From NCBI GenBank assembly GCA_020055645.1, contig CM034550.1:16195001-16259000 (forward strand): 64,000 nucleotides of DNA. The letters run 5' to 3'. This stretch comes from Tomocerus qinae. Lineage: Eukaryota > Arthropoda > Collembola > Entomobryomorpha > Tomoceridae. Below the pieces are notes generated by a model. The model was not told where the DNA came from and ran no database searches. It saw only the letters and a program-made list of their open reading frames with translations. A program made the position numbers and the translations under genes. Of the stretch, positions 1 to 13,400 are shown piece after piece (the first letter of the stretch is position 1; each line of letters begins with the position of its first letter).

Positions 1-1481
1 TGTGCTTAGCTGCTTAGTGAGTCGCAATCTTTATTTATTATCGTTATCTTTATTGTGATGTGTTCTACCGTCAACGCAATCCCACACACAGTCCCAACAC
101 CAATATTTGTGTTTGCATTTAGTAAATCTAGTTTTCTGAGTGTTGATCCAACGTATTATATTGTTTGAATGCTAAATGTATTCTGAAACAATGTAAGCCT
201 AGTGTTTATGCAATATATAAATATTCATACTTATGCCCCACACGGCGATTCCTTTTTCTCTAGTGTTGTTCAGCCGCAAATGCGAGTGGCCTTAGAATTT
301 TCTTAGTCGGAATCTGTTTCCAATTATGAATACAAACTTCGACTTTGTTCAGTCAATTGAGTGCATTTTTAATCAAGTACTGTTTGCTTGACGAATTAAA
401 ATATCTAGAAATAGGAGAATTGAACAAAAAAAATATCAATTGTCTTGTCTCAAGGAATTGCACATAGAATATGAATAATAATTTATTTATAAGTGTTACG
501 ACAGCATACAGATGATGAGAAAGTGTCTATAGTTGGTTTATACTTATCCTTACAATTATTACAATCAATTACCTGCTGTAATACCTTAATTTATTTTCTG
601 TTCTGTGTTCCAAGTTCTACCTAATGCTCGTTCATGTACAGATTAGGATGTCATATTGTGTAAGTCATACGTAGAAACGTATGAGAATTGAGATTGTGCC
701 ATGAATACCAAACGTAAAATTCTATAAATCAAACCAACTAATCATTTTAACTATGTATACTTAATCCAATGTCGCTATTCAACTCTATGTCAGTGTCAAT
801 GTGAAATCAGTTGCAGTTGCACTAGTAGAGTGTGTTATATCCAACAAACTATCTTTATCTACCGTCTTTATTTATTGTGGGAAAAGATTCTTAACCACGT
901 AGCTACATGTGTGAGCCATAACACTTTATAGTCCTCTTAACAATCTTTCTCATTTTTAAAACAATTGTGTAGTGTTTCTAGTTATTTTTCCTGTCTACTA
1001 CTTTTGTCTACCATTTCATTACACTCTAATGACACTAGCTTCGTTCATTTGCCAATAGACAGGTATTTTCACTGGGAACTGATTAAAGGCGATAACACAA
1101 GTATTTGAAAAAAATTATTATGATCAAAGCATTATTCGACGGGTGTAATACAAGAAAACAAACATTATTTGCATACGTGGCCTGTAGCAATTCAGTCTAG
1201 TTCAAACAAACCAGCTAGTATAGTAGTTTGAAGTCGTTTTAGGTCACGTCATATCGTCTGAGACTAATAATTGAATTCAAACTTGATTTACTTACGTCAA
1301 TAGTCACCTACTTGTATTCTACACGTATTGATAGACATCTCCGCTATTTCTAGCTATCCGTTCGACAGAAATAGTGATTTTTCGATAATTTTGCTACTAA
1401 TTTCTATGAGGAAAGTGATTTACGTCACGTGTGACCATTCTTTTGGAATCCTGCCGTTTACTTTCATAAGAAGGCATCAAA
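1..1481. other. Upstream flank / possible 5' UTR of the first Nox5 gene
   Basis: AT-rich sequence without a convincing exon on either strand. A short frame at 1328-1516 overlaps the oxidase start in another frame and has no recognisable content. The promoter and 5' UTR of the downstream oxidase probably lie here or farther left, but I see no unambiguous TATA box or initiator, and no repeat I can define. Confidence 0.4.
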
Positions 1482-4400
1482 ATGGTCAAGAATCATCATT
1501 ATTCGTTCGAGCCTAATGTCCGCAGTAGTGCAAAGGAGGAAAATATTACAGCAATTTCATTGAATTTAAGTGATAATGCAAATGGAGATGGTCAAGGCAG
1601 TTTGAGGATGAGCCACAACGATAAAAGTAACGTGGACGTGGGCAGCCATAATAATTCTAAGAACTTAGTCAGTGACAGTGGTCATGTCGAAGCTTCTTCC
1701 ATCAACACTAATAGCCAAAAACATAAACAAACACAAAAATATGGCGATAGTGATGTTCATAGACAACAAGTAGTGGAAAATCATCATTCGCTACGTGACC
1801 CTGGCCGAGATAAACATTTTAATAAAGAAACCTATGTTCAAATGTCTGTCTCTTCGGACACTGACGAGACGGAGATAGAGACACAACAACTACCGTTACG
1901 TAATAATGTGACAACTAATGCACAACGAAATGGTAACGTCAACGCAACATTCAAAGTCGATTGCCAAGATGATTCAAATGCGGCTGCTAATATAATCAGA
2001 TCGAACGAGAACGAAAATCATAATGAGGAAAAATCCAGCTCGGCAACTAATAGCGTAATCAGTAGAATCAGCACTAGCACTTTGAGTGAAGGTGGATCAG
2101 ACAGTGTGTCTCCATCAGACGAAGAGGAATCTGAGACTGAAATTACAAATGGAAAAACTTCGACAACTTCTGATAGTCAAAAATCTAACATGAGAGCCAT
2201 AATCAATGAGAATACAACTTGTGATAACAATATTTATAACCAAGTAGCTGAGAATACAATTCAAGAAAAAGTTCAATCTAAGGAAATTGATATTATCAAC
2301 AATGTTACTTCCAATTATTCATTGCCAAAGGATTTCATCTCCGAAAATGGGGGCAAAGACAACTTGGCATTCATTGTTGAAGAAGATGATGACAATTTGT
2401 CAGATAAGAGCAAGAACATTACCACTATTGATAAAGGTGAAGTTAAAACTGCTTTATCTGGTTCAACCCTTCAAAAAATTACCACACAGGAAGAGTACAT
2501 GTTGGATAATATGCAGAGAACTTTTATACGTGATTTTAGAAAACAAATCTATTCTAATAGCATGATGAGTTCTCAAGATGGGGTCACTATTGAAACTTTC
2601 ATCAAATTATTCCAAAAAAAGGTTCGATCTTAATTTTAACTTTTTACTGCACATCAAACAGATAATCCCAAAAAGTACATTTAGTTTATCCTGAAATTAT
2701 ATCATAAAATAGGTTTTCTATCATTGATATGATTTACTAGAAAACTGGCAATAACGGTTATTGACAATTCTGTTAAAAATTGAAATTGAAAACGTATAGT
2801 TTTTAAATATGTAAGTTTATAGACGGAACATATTTGCATATTGCATTAATTTGCATAGCAATGTTCATTGCACAAGTATTACTTAAACTTGAACTAAGCA
2901 TCAAACATTTTACTTGGAAGTAACCGCAAATAATGCAAGCATAAGGAAATGTCTACAAATTATGTGTGCCTGTTTCATTGTAAAGTAATTTCTGTTGCAC
3001 ATAGATTGAACGAATTGGGATTATTCTTATTATCCAATATCTTTGGAAATATGGAAATGTAATGTTCCCACTCTATCAAGGAAGGGGTATCAATTGCTTT
3101 TAGTTTTTTTTGAATCGTGCTTAATGTAATGACATTGCCTTTTTCACATATGCACTTGACCTTGGTCAGCATCTGCAGATAGAGTCTAAAGGTAGACACA
3201 CATTTAATGAAAATTATTTTTCCATAGTTTGTCATAAAAGCTTTTATCTAGATTCTCTATGAGGATGGAACTTAAATTTGATTTTGGTCCATACATTAGT
3301 GTGTGTGTCGGCACATACCATCGCTTGAAAGTGTTGAATTAAAGCCAATCAGTTATTGATCGGTAGAAATAACAGCCATAGGATACTTCAGTTCCTTGTT
3401 AACCATTGTTATAAATACATTGCATGATCTGAGCTAATTTATTATTCGTAACGTCAGTGCCCTAATAATGGGATGGGAGGTGTAAAAGGGCTGAGTGTGT
3501 GACAACAAAAAATTCATGTAATGAGTCAACACAAAAGTATTACAATTTGCAAAATCCGATCCCACCCTAATCAACTATGTAAAGCAGTATAGAGTCTGCT
3601 TAGGTACATGCATAACTAGTACTATACATTCTACCTCCCCTATCTCCATTAGACACCTTCTTTGTATAAAGCTCTGGAGCGAAAAAGAATAAATCTGACA
3701 TTGATTTAAAACTTTAGAGAACAGGTGTAGAATTAGTAAATTGGTCAGTATCCACAAAGGGTTTCAAATTGCATGTTGATGGCTCCACGAGCACCCTCAG
3801 GTAGAAGCGATGTGTTTTGCTAATAAGACAAAACTGTGCTTGCTGCAAAGCATATTGCCATTTTTCCCAAGTGAATGCTACAACCTAACCTGCACAACTT
3901 TTATGAGGTTTGACGTAGTTATTCATGGGAAAAGTTGGCCTTTGAAATGTTAAAGCCTGGAAACTAGACTTCATTTCACGGCAGAATGAATCTATTCAAT
4001 GATTAATCATTGGTCATATTACTTATGTCAATAATTTTCTTTATAGGCAATTTAAACAAGAAAATAACTTATATCTACACAATCTACAGCATATAATAGT
4101 TTGACTCAATACCAATCCGGATGTCTCAAAGTACCTTAATAGCAGTTATAACAAAGCAATTATCCTCTTTTAGCCCCAATGCACCTATAAATCGATTTTA
4201 AAGCGAAAAAGCTGACAAATTGCAGAGAAGCCTGCAGCAAAGGATGAATGAATGTTACTTATTTTGCTCGACATATCGTCTTACCTGTACTGCACCTTCT
4301 GTTAAAGCGAAAGTGTCAGATCGGCGGATTATTTATGGATAGCTTATTAAATTGCATATTTCTTTAGACCATCAGCAGGTTATATTCACGCCGACACTGT

Positions 4401-7400
4401 CTCCCATGCCATAAACAGATTATGTGAACTAAAAATATATTGTACTCTTAGTATAACGTGGTATAACTATACTTACCCCAAGCTAAGTGTATAGCCATTG
4501 CCAATGTTATCTCTCGATTTGAGAAGTCGTCGTTGAAGTGTAAGGAGAGATATTGTATCTTCTTTTTTTGTTAATATTTCTCATAAGAAACAAGCCTAGT
4601 CATTTCACTGATTGGTTTTTAGCTTTATAGCTTCATGAAAACATTCCCAATTTTCTATTGCATTTTAATAACAATAAAAATAATAACAAAATTCATTAAA
4701 AAAAATTTTGGAGATGCTAGATGGTTTCACATGATTGAACTCAAAGATAGTTAGAGATTTAAGGTTGTTTGAAGTGTTACAGCATCGAAGTAGTATTTAT
4801 GGCCAGTTTATCATTAATATTAACGAATTTACCGAATTCTTGCGGCTAATAAATAAGGTGTGGAATTTTTTCACAATTTTAACACGTTTGTGGTTGGTAG
4901 TGTTTTTATTTATAGAATAAAGTTTTTGTCAAGATCAAATCTGTAACTTACACAGGTAATAATTACATGAACATGTCGTTAAGAAGAATAAAGTTCCTTC
5001 TACAGATTAAGATTAAGCTTTTATTTACGGCTTTATCTGATTGAATTGGTGCAGAGCGAGTTAAAATAGCGTATACCTTTGTACACTACTGGAGACATGA
5101 CCTTGGCAATACTTTTTTCCACATTTTTAGTCGACACTTCTTATGTCTTACGACAATGATTTTTAGAGTGCTGTATCAGATATTTTACATGCATGTTGTT
5201 TGCTCAATTGCACTATCAATATACAACATGCTTTCAGGTTTTTTCCACTAGGCGTATAGAAAAATATACGACACCCCTAAAAAGGAAATGGCAAAAATAA
5301 AGCTTGTCATGTGCTATGCAAATGACTTTTGGATCATAACTGTTTTCCTTCCTTCTTATCAATTAAAGCTACTTTATTTTACTAATAACAATTAAAAGAG
5401 ACAATCTATTAATATGTATTGCAAAAATATTTTTTAAGTATTTTTAATTTACAGGTGTTTTGGTTTTGGATTAGGACAAATTATTCGAAGATGCATAATG
5501 TAGAATGTTTTTTGATTTCTTTAATTTGCATATAATTTTTGCCGACAGCCTTCCTTCAATTTGTCTTGATCAATTGAATTCAATATTGTTCGCAGTGTAC
5601 ATTGTTTATGCGTAACACTTGCATTTACTGTGACACTTGTATTGTGAAGTAACTTGTTAGAGTGAATTTCTTTGAAAAAGTTAATAGAGACAGATAAATT
5701 AACCATATTATTACAAGGGTAACCATTAGACATTTGGTTTTCTATTAAAACTTCGTTAATGAATAGACGCAAAGATACGCACAATGTATTGTATATGCAT
5801 GATATTTATTTCCATTAATTATTATGTAGTCAATATTTTCAATGAAATGAAGAATTTTGGTCAAACTCAGGCCAAGTTGTAAAAACAAGAAAAAGCAGTT
5901 GTTTGTGCATAAATGAGATAGTTCAATTAAAGCGTTGTGTTTGTTGGAAGGGAATTTATAAATACAAGATGTATACGTGAATACAGGTAAATTTAATTAA
6001 TAGCCCATCATGTTCTCGTACTACATCATCATAAAAGATCTAATAAGTAGGTAATGGTTATTAACAAAAGCTTTTAGAATATATCAAGTATAGATTAGCA
6101 ACGTATTTAGCACAATGTGGCATTTACTATTTAGTAGGTAATAGTTGATTGCAAGTTCATTGATTATTAGTGATTGTGAGGTGCGCTATGGTCTTTCTAT
6201 TAACAAACGGACGTTCAGCAACAATGTGGTAATATAATATGACTCTAAACTCAAATGGCTGTAATGCGAGTGGCTAATGTTATTATCTAGCATTAAATTA
6301 ATATGTATTGTTGTTCGCTATTCTTAAATTGAACGTTTATGCAGTAAATAATTTGGTATATGCTACTAAGAGTGCAAAAGACTAAAAATTGTATGGACTC
6401 TATCCAGCTAACTTTCGTTAGAGTTTACTCTATGTGAGTTTCTGTGTAGCCGACCGCGGCATGACTGACAACAGCACGATTTACACATTACACTTTGAAT
6501 AGAATGACAAATGAGGATTATTATTGAGCTTTTGTTAGTTTTCCAAGTTGATTGCCCTGGTTTGGTTCTTCTTTCAGTCACTATACTGGAATTTCTATTC
6601 TTTTCTACCAAAAACTAAATAGCAGGGCTAGGCCAAACTAATTCAAGTTGAGCAGTTATCTGGAAGGGCGATTTATAATTTACAGTAACTTTGCTAATTA
6701 TATAAGTATTATGTACAGCTAAGCTTATTACACAACCTACACAACTACTTTAGCTATTATACTCATAGAAATTAGATACTTCATGTGTAAACATATTATG
6801 CGTGATAGGATGAAAGTCGTGTTCACTTTCGCTTATCTGTGTCAGCCTTTGTTTAAATTTAAAACAACAGGCCAAACAGAATCTGCATTATATTTGGAAA
6901 ACCAATTTACAGAGTTCTGAGTCTGAAAGGATTTTTTTACTACATTATTCATTCTCTAGTAAATACCCAGAAATTGTAGATTTTGACTTTATCAAAGTAA
7001 TTTTAATACTTTTATGTATAAGATCGCTGATGATTAAGTACGGTGCAAATTGTCATAATTATCTATATTATAATTCTATGCAGGTAGTTTTTACGTTACA
7101 GAACTATTATTACATCAAATTGTACTTGATTACAATAACTATGCACAGAAATGAAGTTTTATTACTATTTTAAGGTTCCATCAATTTCAAGGCTTTTAAT
7201 TGAGATTTGATTTACCTTTAAAATGCAGCCTGGTGTTAAAAGGTGAATACAAAACATATTTCCGCACATACACTTTGCATTAGAAGTGGGTAAAGGAAAA
7301 TACTACAAATACACTTGTTGACTGTTAACCTTCAGGTGAAGAAATGTGGTAAACAAAGATGAAACAAAAAATGTTCACAGTCAGGTACACACTAGGGTAA

Positions 7401-10400
7401 GTATACATGTACACAATATTTTATTGTTCTTCTGACACTGTCTACTGGGTAATCTCTGTATAAACAGTGCAGTATGCATTACAAGCACATACATCATTGT
7501 GTAAGTTAAACTACGAGGCGAGTAACTGAAATAGATGTTTTGTTTTTATCACTACATCAAATTTTTTCATGCCAGATACTACATGGAGTAATCCGTAGAT
7601 CAAAATTAAACCACAACATACATAAAAAATATGTATACTGTATTTTTAAGTATAGGGATCACCTGTACAGTTATTATGGGAAGAAGATGGCTTGTATGAA
7701 TGAAATTATGAGAACTACAGAATAATAAATGTTTAAATAGCACCTTATTGTAGGTATACAATGACAATGACAAGTTACATGGATATTTTATGCAGAAATC
7801 TATTGCAATAAAATTTCCACATGTAAATAAATGGATAATTTAAATCCTGCTTACTATTTACGCTTTACGAGAGAACGACGTATATATAAACAAAACAGCT
7901 TAATTTTGGTTTTTTAAACATTGAATTCTACAATTTGTCCAATTAATCTTACTAGGTGTGTTTACTCAGTTTACTGTCACCTTGTTCTCTCTCTATTGCA
8001 CTTTTAAAAGTTACACGAACTGTTTTGTATTTATTTAGCCGAGATTTAAAGTTGTTACCTGTCTCGTTAATGTAGTTAAAACATTGAATCATCATTTTTA
8101 CGCAAAATTATCTATTGTGAATGCTATTAATATATATTTCATAATATTTGACAGTTAAGTATAATTTACAAAGCTTGTAAGTGATATTATGATTCATAAT
8201 AGTTTGTTAAATAAGGTATGCAGAAATGAATGATATTATTATACCGGTAACAATCATATAGCTAATTACAAATGTTGACAGAAATAAGTTTACTAGAAAC
8301 ACTGATTAAAATCCAGTCGAACATGATTTTATATGTTATATTTGTATGTTTACACGTTTATTTACTGTTGAGTTGTGAATTTGTGAATGTAATGTATTTG
8401 GGTACACAACACCTGTGCTAACTTTTACAACTTTATCATTAGTAAAGGTGTACTATGTAACTAAAGCTAGTAGTGTCAATAAAAGATAAGATCTTTGACA
8501 ATATAAGTAATATTATCAATTCTTAGTAGTTTGTGTAAACTATTTTGTTATACCAATGAATTCTTTTGTTAATTACAGGAGCTGCTGACTAAATTATTTG
8601 ACCTTTTTGATTACAATCAACATGAAAAACTTTGTCAAGATGAATGGATTGGGTTTCTCAAATCACGACTCTGCAGGTAATTTTTTTCTTTTAATGAAAA
8701 CACTATATTGAAGGCTGCATTAGCTTACACATTCCCACTGTACACTCCTATCGTTTACTAGTCACCAGCCGTCAATTTATGAGTCTATCCAATGTGAAAA
8801 ATGTATTTTTACCTAATGGACAATTAATGTCAGCGATTAAAAAAATCACACATTTATATTTGCTCTCTATGTTCCAAGTTCCATGTAAAAGTTAAAGTAT
8901 ATGGTAAGGGAAGAGTGAAATTGCGTTTATCTTAATATTCTGTTTGATAAAACAAAAATAAAACTCCAGTGAATTTTTGTGTAGAAGTAGAAACTACTAA
9001 AACATTTCACTAATAAAATAATTCAAACAAAGCATGGAGCCAAGTAGTAAATTAATCAGATATCGTATTAAAAGGTGTAGTAAAGTGGATGTTAGGTGTC
9101 CTGTAATCTTCGTACTTCGGACTTCGAATCATCGTTTATGATATTGACATGCTTTAAAATGGCAGGTGTAAATTCAAATATTCTAGAGGAGTCAGGTAGT
9201 CGTGATTTTTTGAGGTGTGATTGAATTTCTATTTATATTCTCAAGTAAAATAGAGATAATTCCCCAAAAATGACGCATGTTTAGGTTTGTGTACAGAAGT
9301 TTGCCAAATAACACTCCTTTGGTAGTAAACTACTACAATCCCATTGTTACTTCTTTTCTGTGCTCCTTATTTTGTAAACCTACATGAGCTACGCTGTAGA
9401 TTAGTGATGTAAATGAGATGCAAATGTTTCATTACATTAAACATTACCATTTGAAGACAGCAGGAGAGTTTTCCGCTGTCTTATCCCGTGAAGCTTTCAA
9501 GCAACAGGACATAACACGTTAGGAATCCCGTAGATTTTTTACGTCTCTCGAACAAATTCATTTAGTAATTTTACAATAGAATTCTTGCCTGACTTCCCTT
9601 GACAGTATTTTGAAGTATTTTGAGTCTGAAAGGGAAAAGGTTATGTCAACTGAAGAGCAGATCAAAGAGATTTTTGAAAGATCCTGCTGTGCATAGTGTA
9701 CTGTATGTCGTACTTGTGGCACTGATGCGTGACTTTTGACTTATCGAACCTGTGTACTTCTTTTATCTACAATCATGAAATGAAGCTACAAGCTAACAGT
9801 GTATTATAAAACGTAGAATTGTCTGTTGACATTAGAATTCAATCTACCTGCATGGGATCAACTGTTATTTACTTTATTCTACAAAAAAATCTGTGTTAAG
9901 GGTATCCTTTAGAATTTCCAGATTTTATAGCAAAATGGCCATAATAATGGACTCTGCCATTCTGCATGTTCTAATTATCTTTTGCATCTATATTTCTGAT
10001 GGTATCTATGTGTGTAAGACATTAAGACTCACTTTGCATTTTCATTGCGGATAAATAACCACATACTTGCATTAATCTTCACTGGAATGCAATAAAAATA
10101 ACTGTTTCAGCATCCCACAAGTGTAGAGATATATTCTGCTCGTAGGTGTTTATTTATACAAGAGAAAAAACATAACTGCAGTAGTTTACATACGAATTGG
10201 TAATTATTTGAAAAAAATGCACATTACCTGTCGCCAATTTTGCTGGAGTACTTATGATAAAAAGGACTGTAAATATTTGACCATAATTCTATATGCAGTT
10301 TAATGCATGTCCTCAGATGGTTGATTGGCTGTAGCAAAAATGAACGTAATATTTACATGCATACTTACTGTCACCTATCTAAAAGATATAATTATTGTTA

Positions 10401-13400
10401 AAGAATTGGGTGTGTGTGTATTATTAGTGATATCCTCACAGTGACAGCACACGCTTTTACCATTTTGTTTGCTAATAGTCAGAATAATTTGAATAATGAG
10501 GGACATTTGCTTACTAATTAACTATTTGTGACTGTTCAGCAATTGTCAAAGAGGTAGTTGTTGGAATAAGTGCCTTTATATACAAACAAAGTAACAGAGT
10601 ACTTCAAAGGATTCAACTCTCGGATACAATCAGTTCTTTTGACGTCAAAGACCTCGAGAATAAACTTTCGCTACAACCTGCAAAAAAGAGCTCTGTTTAA
10701 ATATTAAAAAATCTGCACGTAGAATCTAAATGTAGACGTACTTGCCAAGTGCAATTCAAATCTTTGCAATTACTAATTAATAGCAGTGTCAAGTATAACT
10801 CAAATACTTTAGAATAATCATATCTCAACTATAAAAAATAAAATTAAGTAATTTGCACTTTTACACCATTATCATCAGTGTCTATCACTGCAATTTTGGA
10901 ACACTTAATTCCAGCCAAAAACATAGATCACGTTACATGAAATTGCATGTGTGTATTTTTGAATATTGGTTGGTTACCATTCACATGTAAAATAGACAGG
11001 TTTTACAACTTGGGCAAGTTGTACAGAAGCAGATGGGAATATGGGATGGTTTTTATGATACGGTGAAATTATAAACAACTTTGTAGGATTGCCTATTTGT
11101 ACGATTGGATTATTAGATTATTGTAAAAACTTGCTTTACACCGAGTCCTGGCGATTAGAGCGATTCTACAGAGAATGATTTCGTTGAAGGAAGTAAAGGT
11201 CAATATTATAAATATCTCTAGATTGTATACATGCTAATAAATGCAAGTGCATTTGCAAAATTGCAAAGCAAATTAGTGTTTTTATTATGATGCAAAAATG
11301 CGTCGAATCTATTAAAACAGATTACATGCTAGAAAGATTATCTATCTATTTGATATATATAAATGGGAAGTTGCAGGTAAAAGATTATTAAATGGTGTGT
11401 ACCTATAAATGCTGGAAGGGTGTAAATGTATCTGTATGTGTAATTACATATTCCAGGTGTCTTTTACGACGGAAAATTATAAATTACGACCTTAAATCTT
11501 TCCTGTATGCAAATATATTTCACTGGTATATAGACTATTGCACAAAAAGTTGCACAAAGTGTTTATACATTTATACAAGCGTAATAGTATTACTAATAGT
11601 AATTATTTATGCATTATGTGTACTAGACATGCTATATTATATTATATTTGTGGCAATTACATTAAAACTATAGTTTATACTCGTTATAGTTGTAGCAAAA
11701 ACTACAGCAAAACACTTATTGCAGAGATATACACGTTTCTTGCAGTACAGGTACAAAGTACAATACTTAGAAAACCTGCTCATATTTATTATTTCCATGT
11801 AAAACAACAGATGCAAATACCTACTACCTACCAAGAGATTCTACTTGCTTTTCTATACATTCTGTAATAATTGTACTTCTGGTAGTGGCCTAGCCGGTCT
11901 TGCTTGGTCAATTTTTTGTATTAAATCAGAGGGACTAGTGATCTATAAACATAGGTAGTAGAATTATCTATAAGTTATACATTGCTCTATAGTTTGACTG
12001 GAAACACTTTGCAAAGAAACGACGAAAGATGTGTTGATAGAAGTAAAATAAATTATTTCTTGGGATGATTTTAACTACTGAAGTGATGTTGTGCTCCGAC
12101 ACAAATAGTTGAAACTCAGCTTTGTTCCTACATATTTTTCTACCAAAGACGCTGCACTTTTATTAGTTCACTGGCAATTGTACAAAGAAAGATATTTGTT
12201 TATTTATCTACAAAGTGTTTTCAAATCACCAGGTATAGTATTTCAATTCGTATGCGAATTGAGCACTTCTATCTCCATTATAATTTAACTATATTTCGGA
12301 TAATCCTAGAAACACTAATTGGGTCGCTGTACTGAGTTTAAATTTCAAATGGTTGCGTTTAGTGTGGTGTAGGGTAGGTTAATTTAAATAAAAACGATCA
12401 ATCACTACAAATTACCCAAAATGGAATGTGTTTTTATTTCCAACAAAAAGGAGTAGCTACATCTCAAATAAGGCAACGAAGTAACTGCTTCTAGTACAGT
12501 ATACTTAGTCAAGGTATTATTGTTTATTTAAGACATAGGAAGGCCGTTTTCAAATTAGACATCTTTTCTTAGACTCTCCGGTTGACGTATAGGTATTGTT
12601 CCTAAACCAAATGAATTGTGCCATATTTACCAGTATCCGAAGCTTTAACTATGATTTACTTTAAATTAAAGGGAAGAAAGGCAAGTGGATTTTGTGGAAG
12701 TCCTTGAATCTGTTACATATGCTGTTTGCGGAGATGATGATGTCGAATTTGAACAATTCTGTTGCATTTTCCGAACCAAGAATGTAAGTCTTTTATAATA
12801 CATTTAATTTTGACTAAGAAAGTGTAAGCTAATATTTAAATGACTGTATTCTTCTTATATCTGAATGTTTACTTCCTTATTTGCCAAATCTCTTTCAATA
12901 TATTCATTTATGAGATAAGATATTCCTAAGTTTTATTATATGCGTATTAATGTCTCAGCGTTTTCCATGTAAGGATATCAGATTTGTTTAATTTTATAGT
13001 TTCTATTTTTTCCATTTTTTAGGTTCTCAATAAATTTTTCCGATTGATTGATCGCGACGTGGATGGTATCGTCACTGCAGAACAAGTCATGGAATTTATA
13101 TCACAGCTTAGTAGTGCAAGGTGAGTGTTAATAGAGTTTATTTTAGCCGTTTTCTTTTAATGGTATTGCATATCGTAACCCTTAGTTTGATTTTCTTATT
13201 GCACGTTAGATCCAGCAGCAGGCTAACGAAGGAGAATATAAAGTGGCTAGAAAAACTTTTTCGACAATATGTTGGTGATGGAAAAGAAATCCGAAAGGAA
13301 GATTTCAATAAAATCATTCAGACGAAAAACGTATGCACAATGCACACTTCTTGAAATACATTAATGTACTTTTCCTCCCATTTCCTGGAATATATAATCA

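Noticed and set aside
11392-11867. Open frames in Nox5 intron 2
   Set aside because: Composition (Tyr, Ile, Cys, Leu) is that of AT-rich noncoding DNA; the overlapping frames on both strands show no domain.
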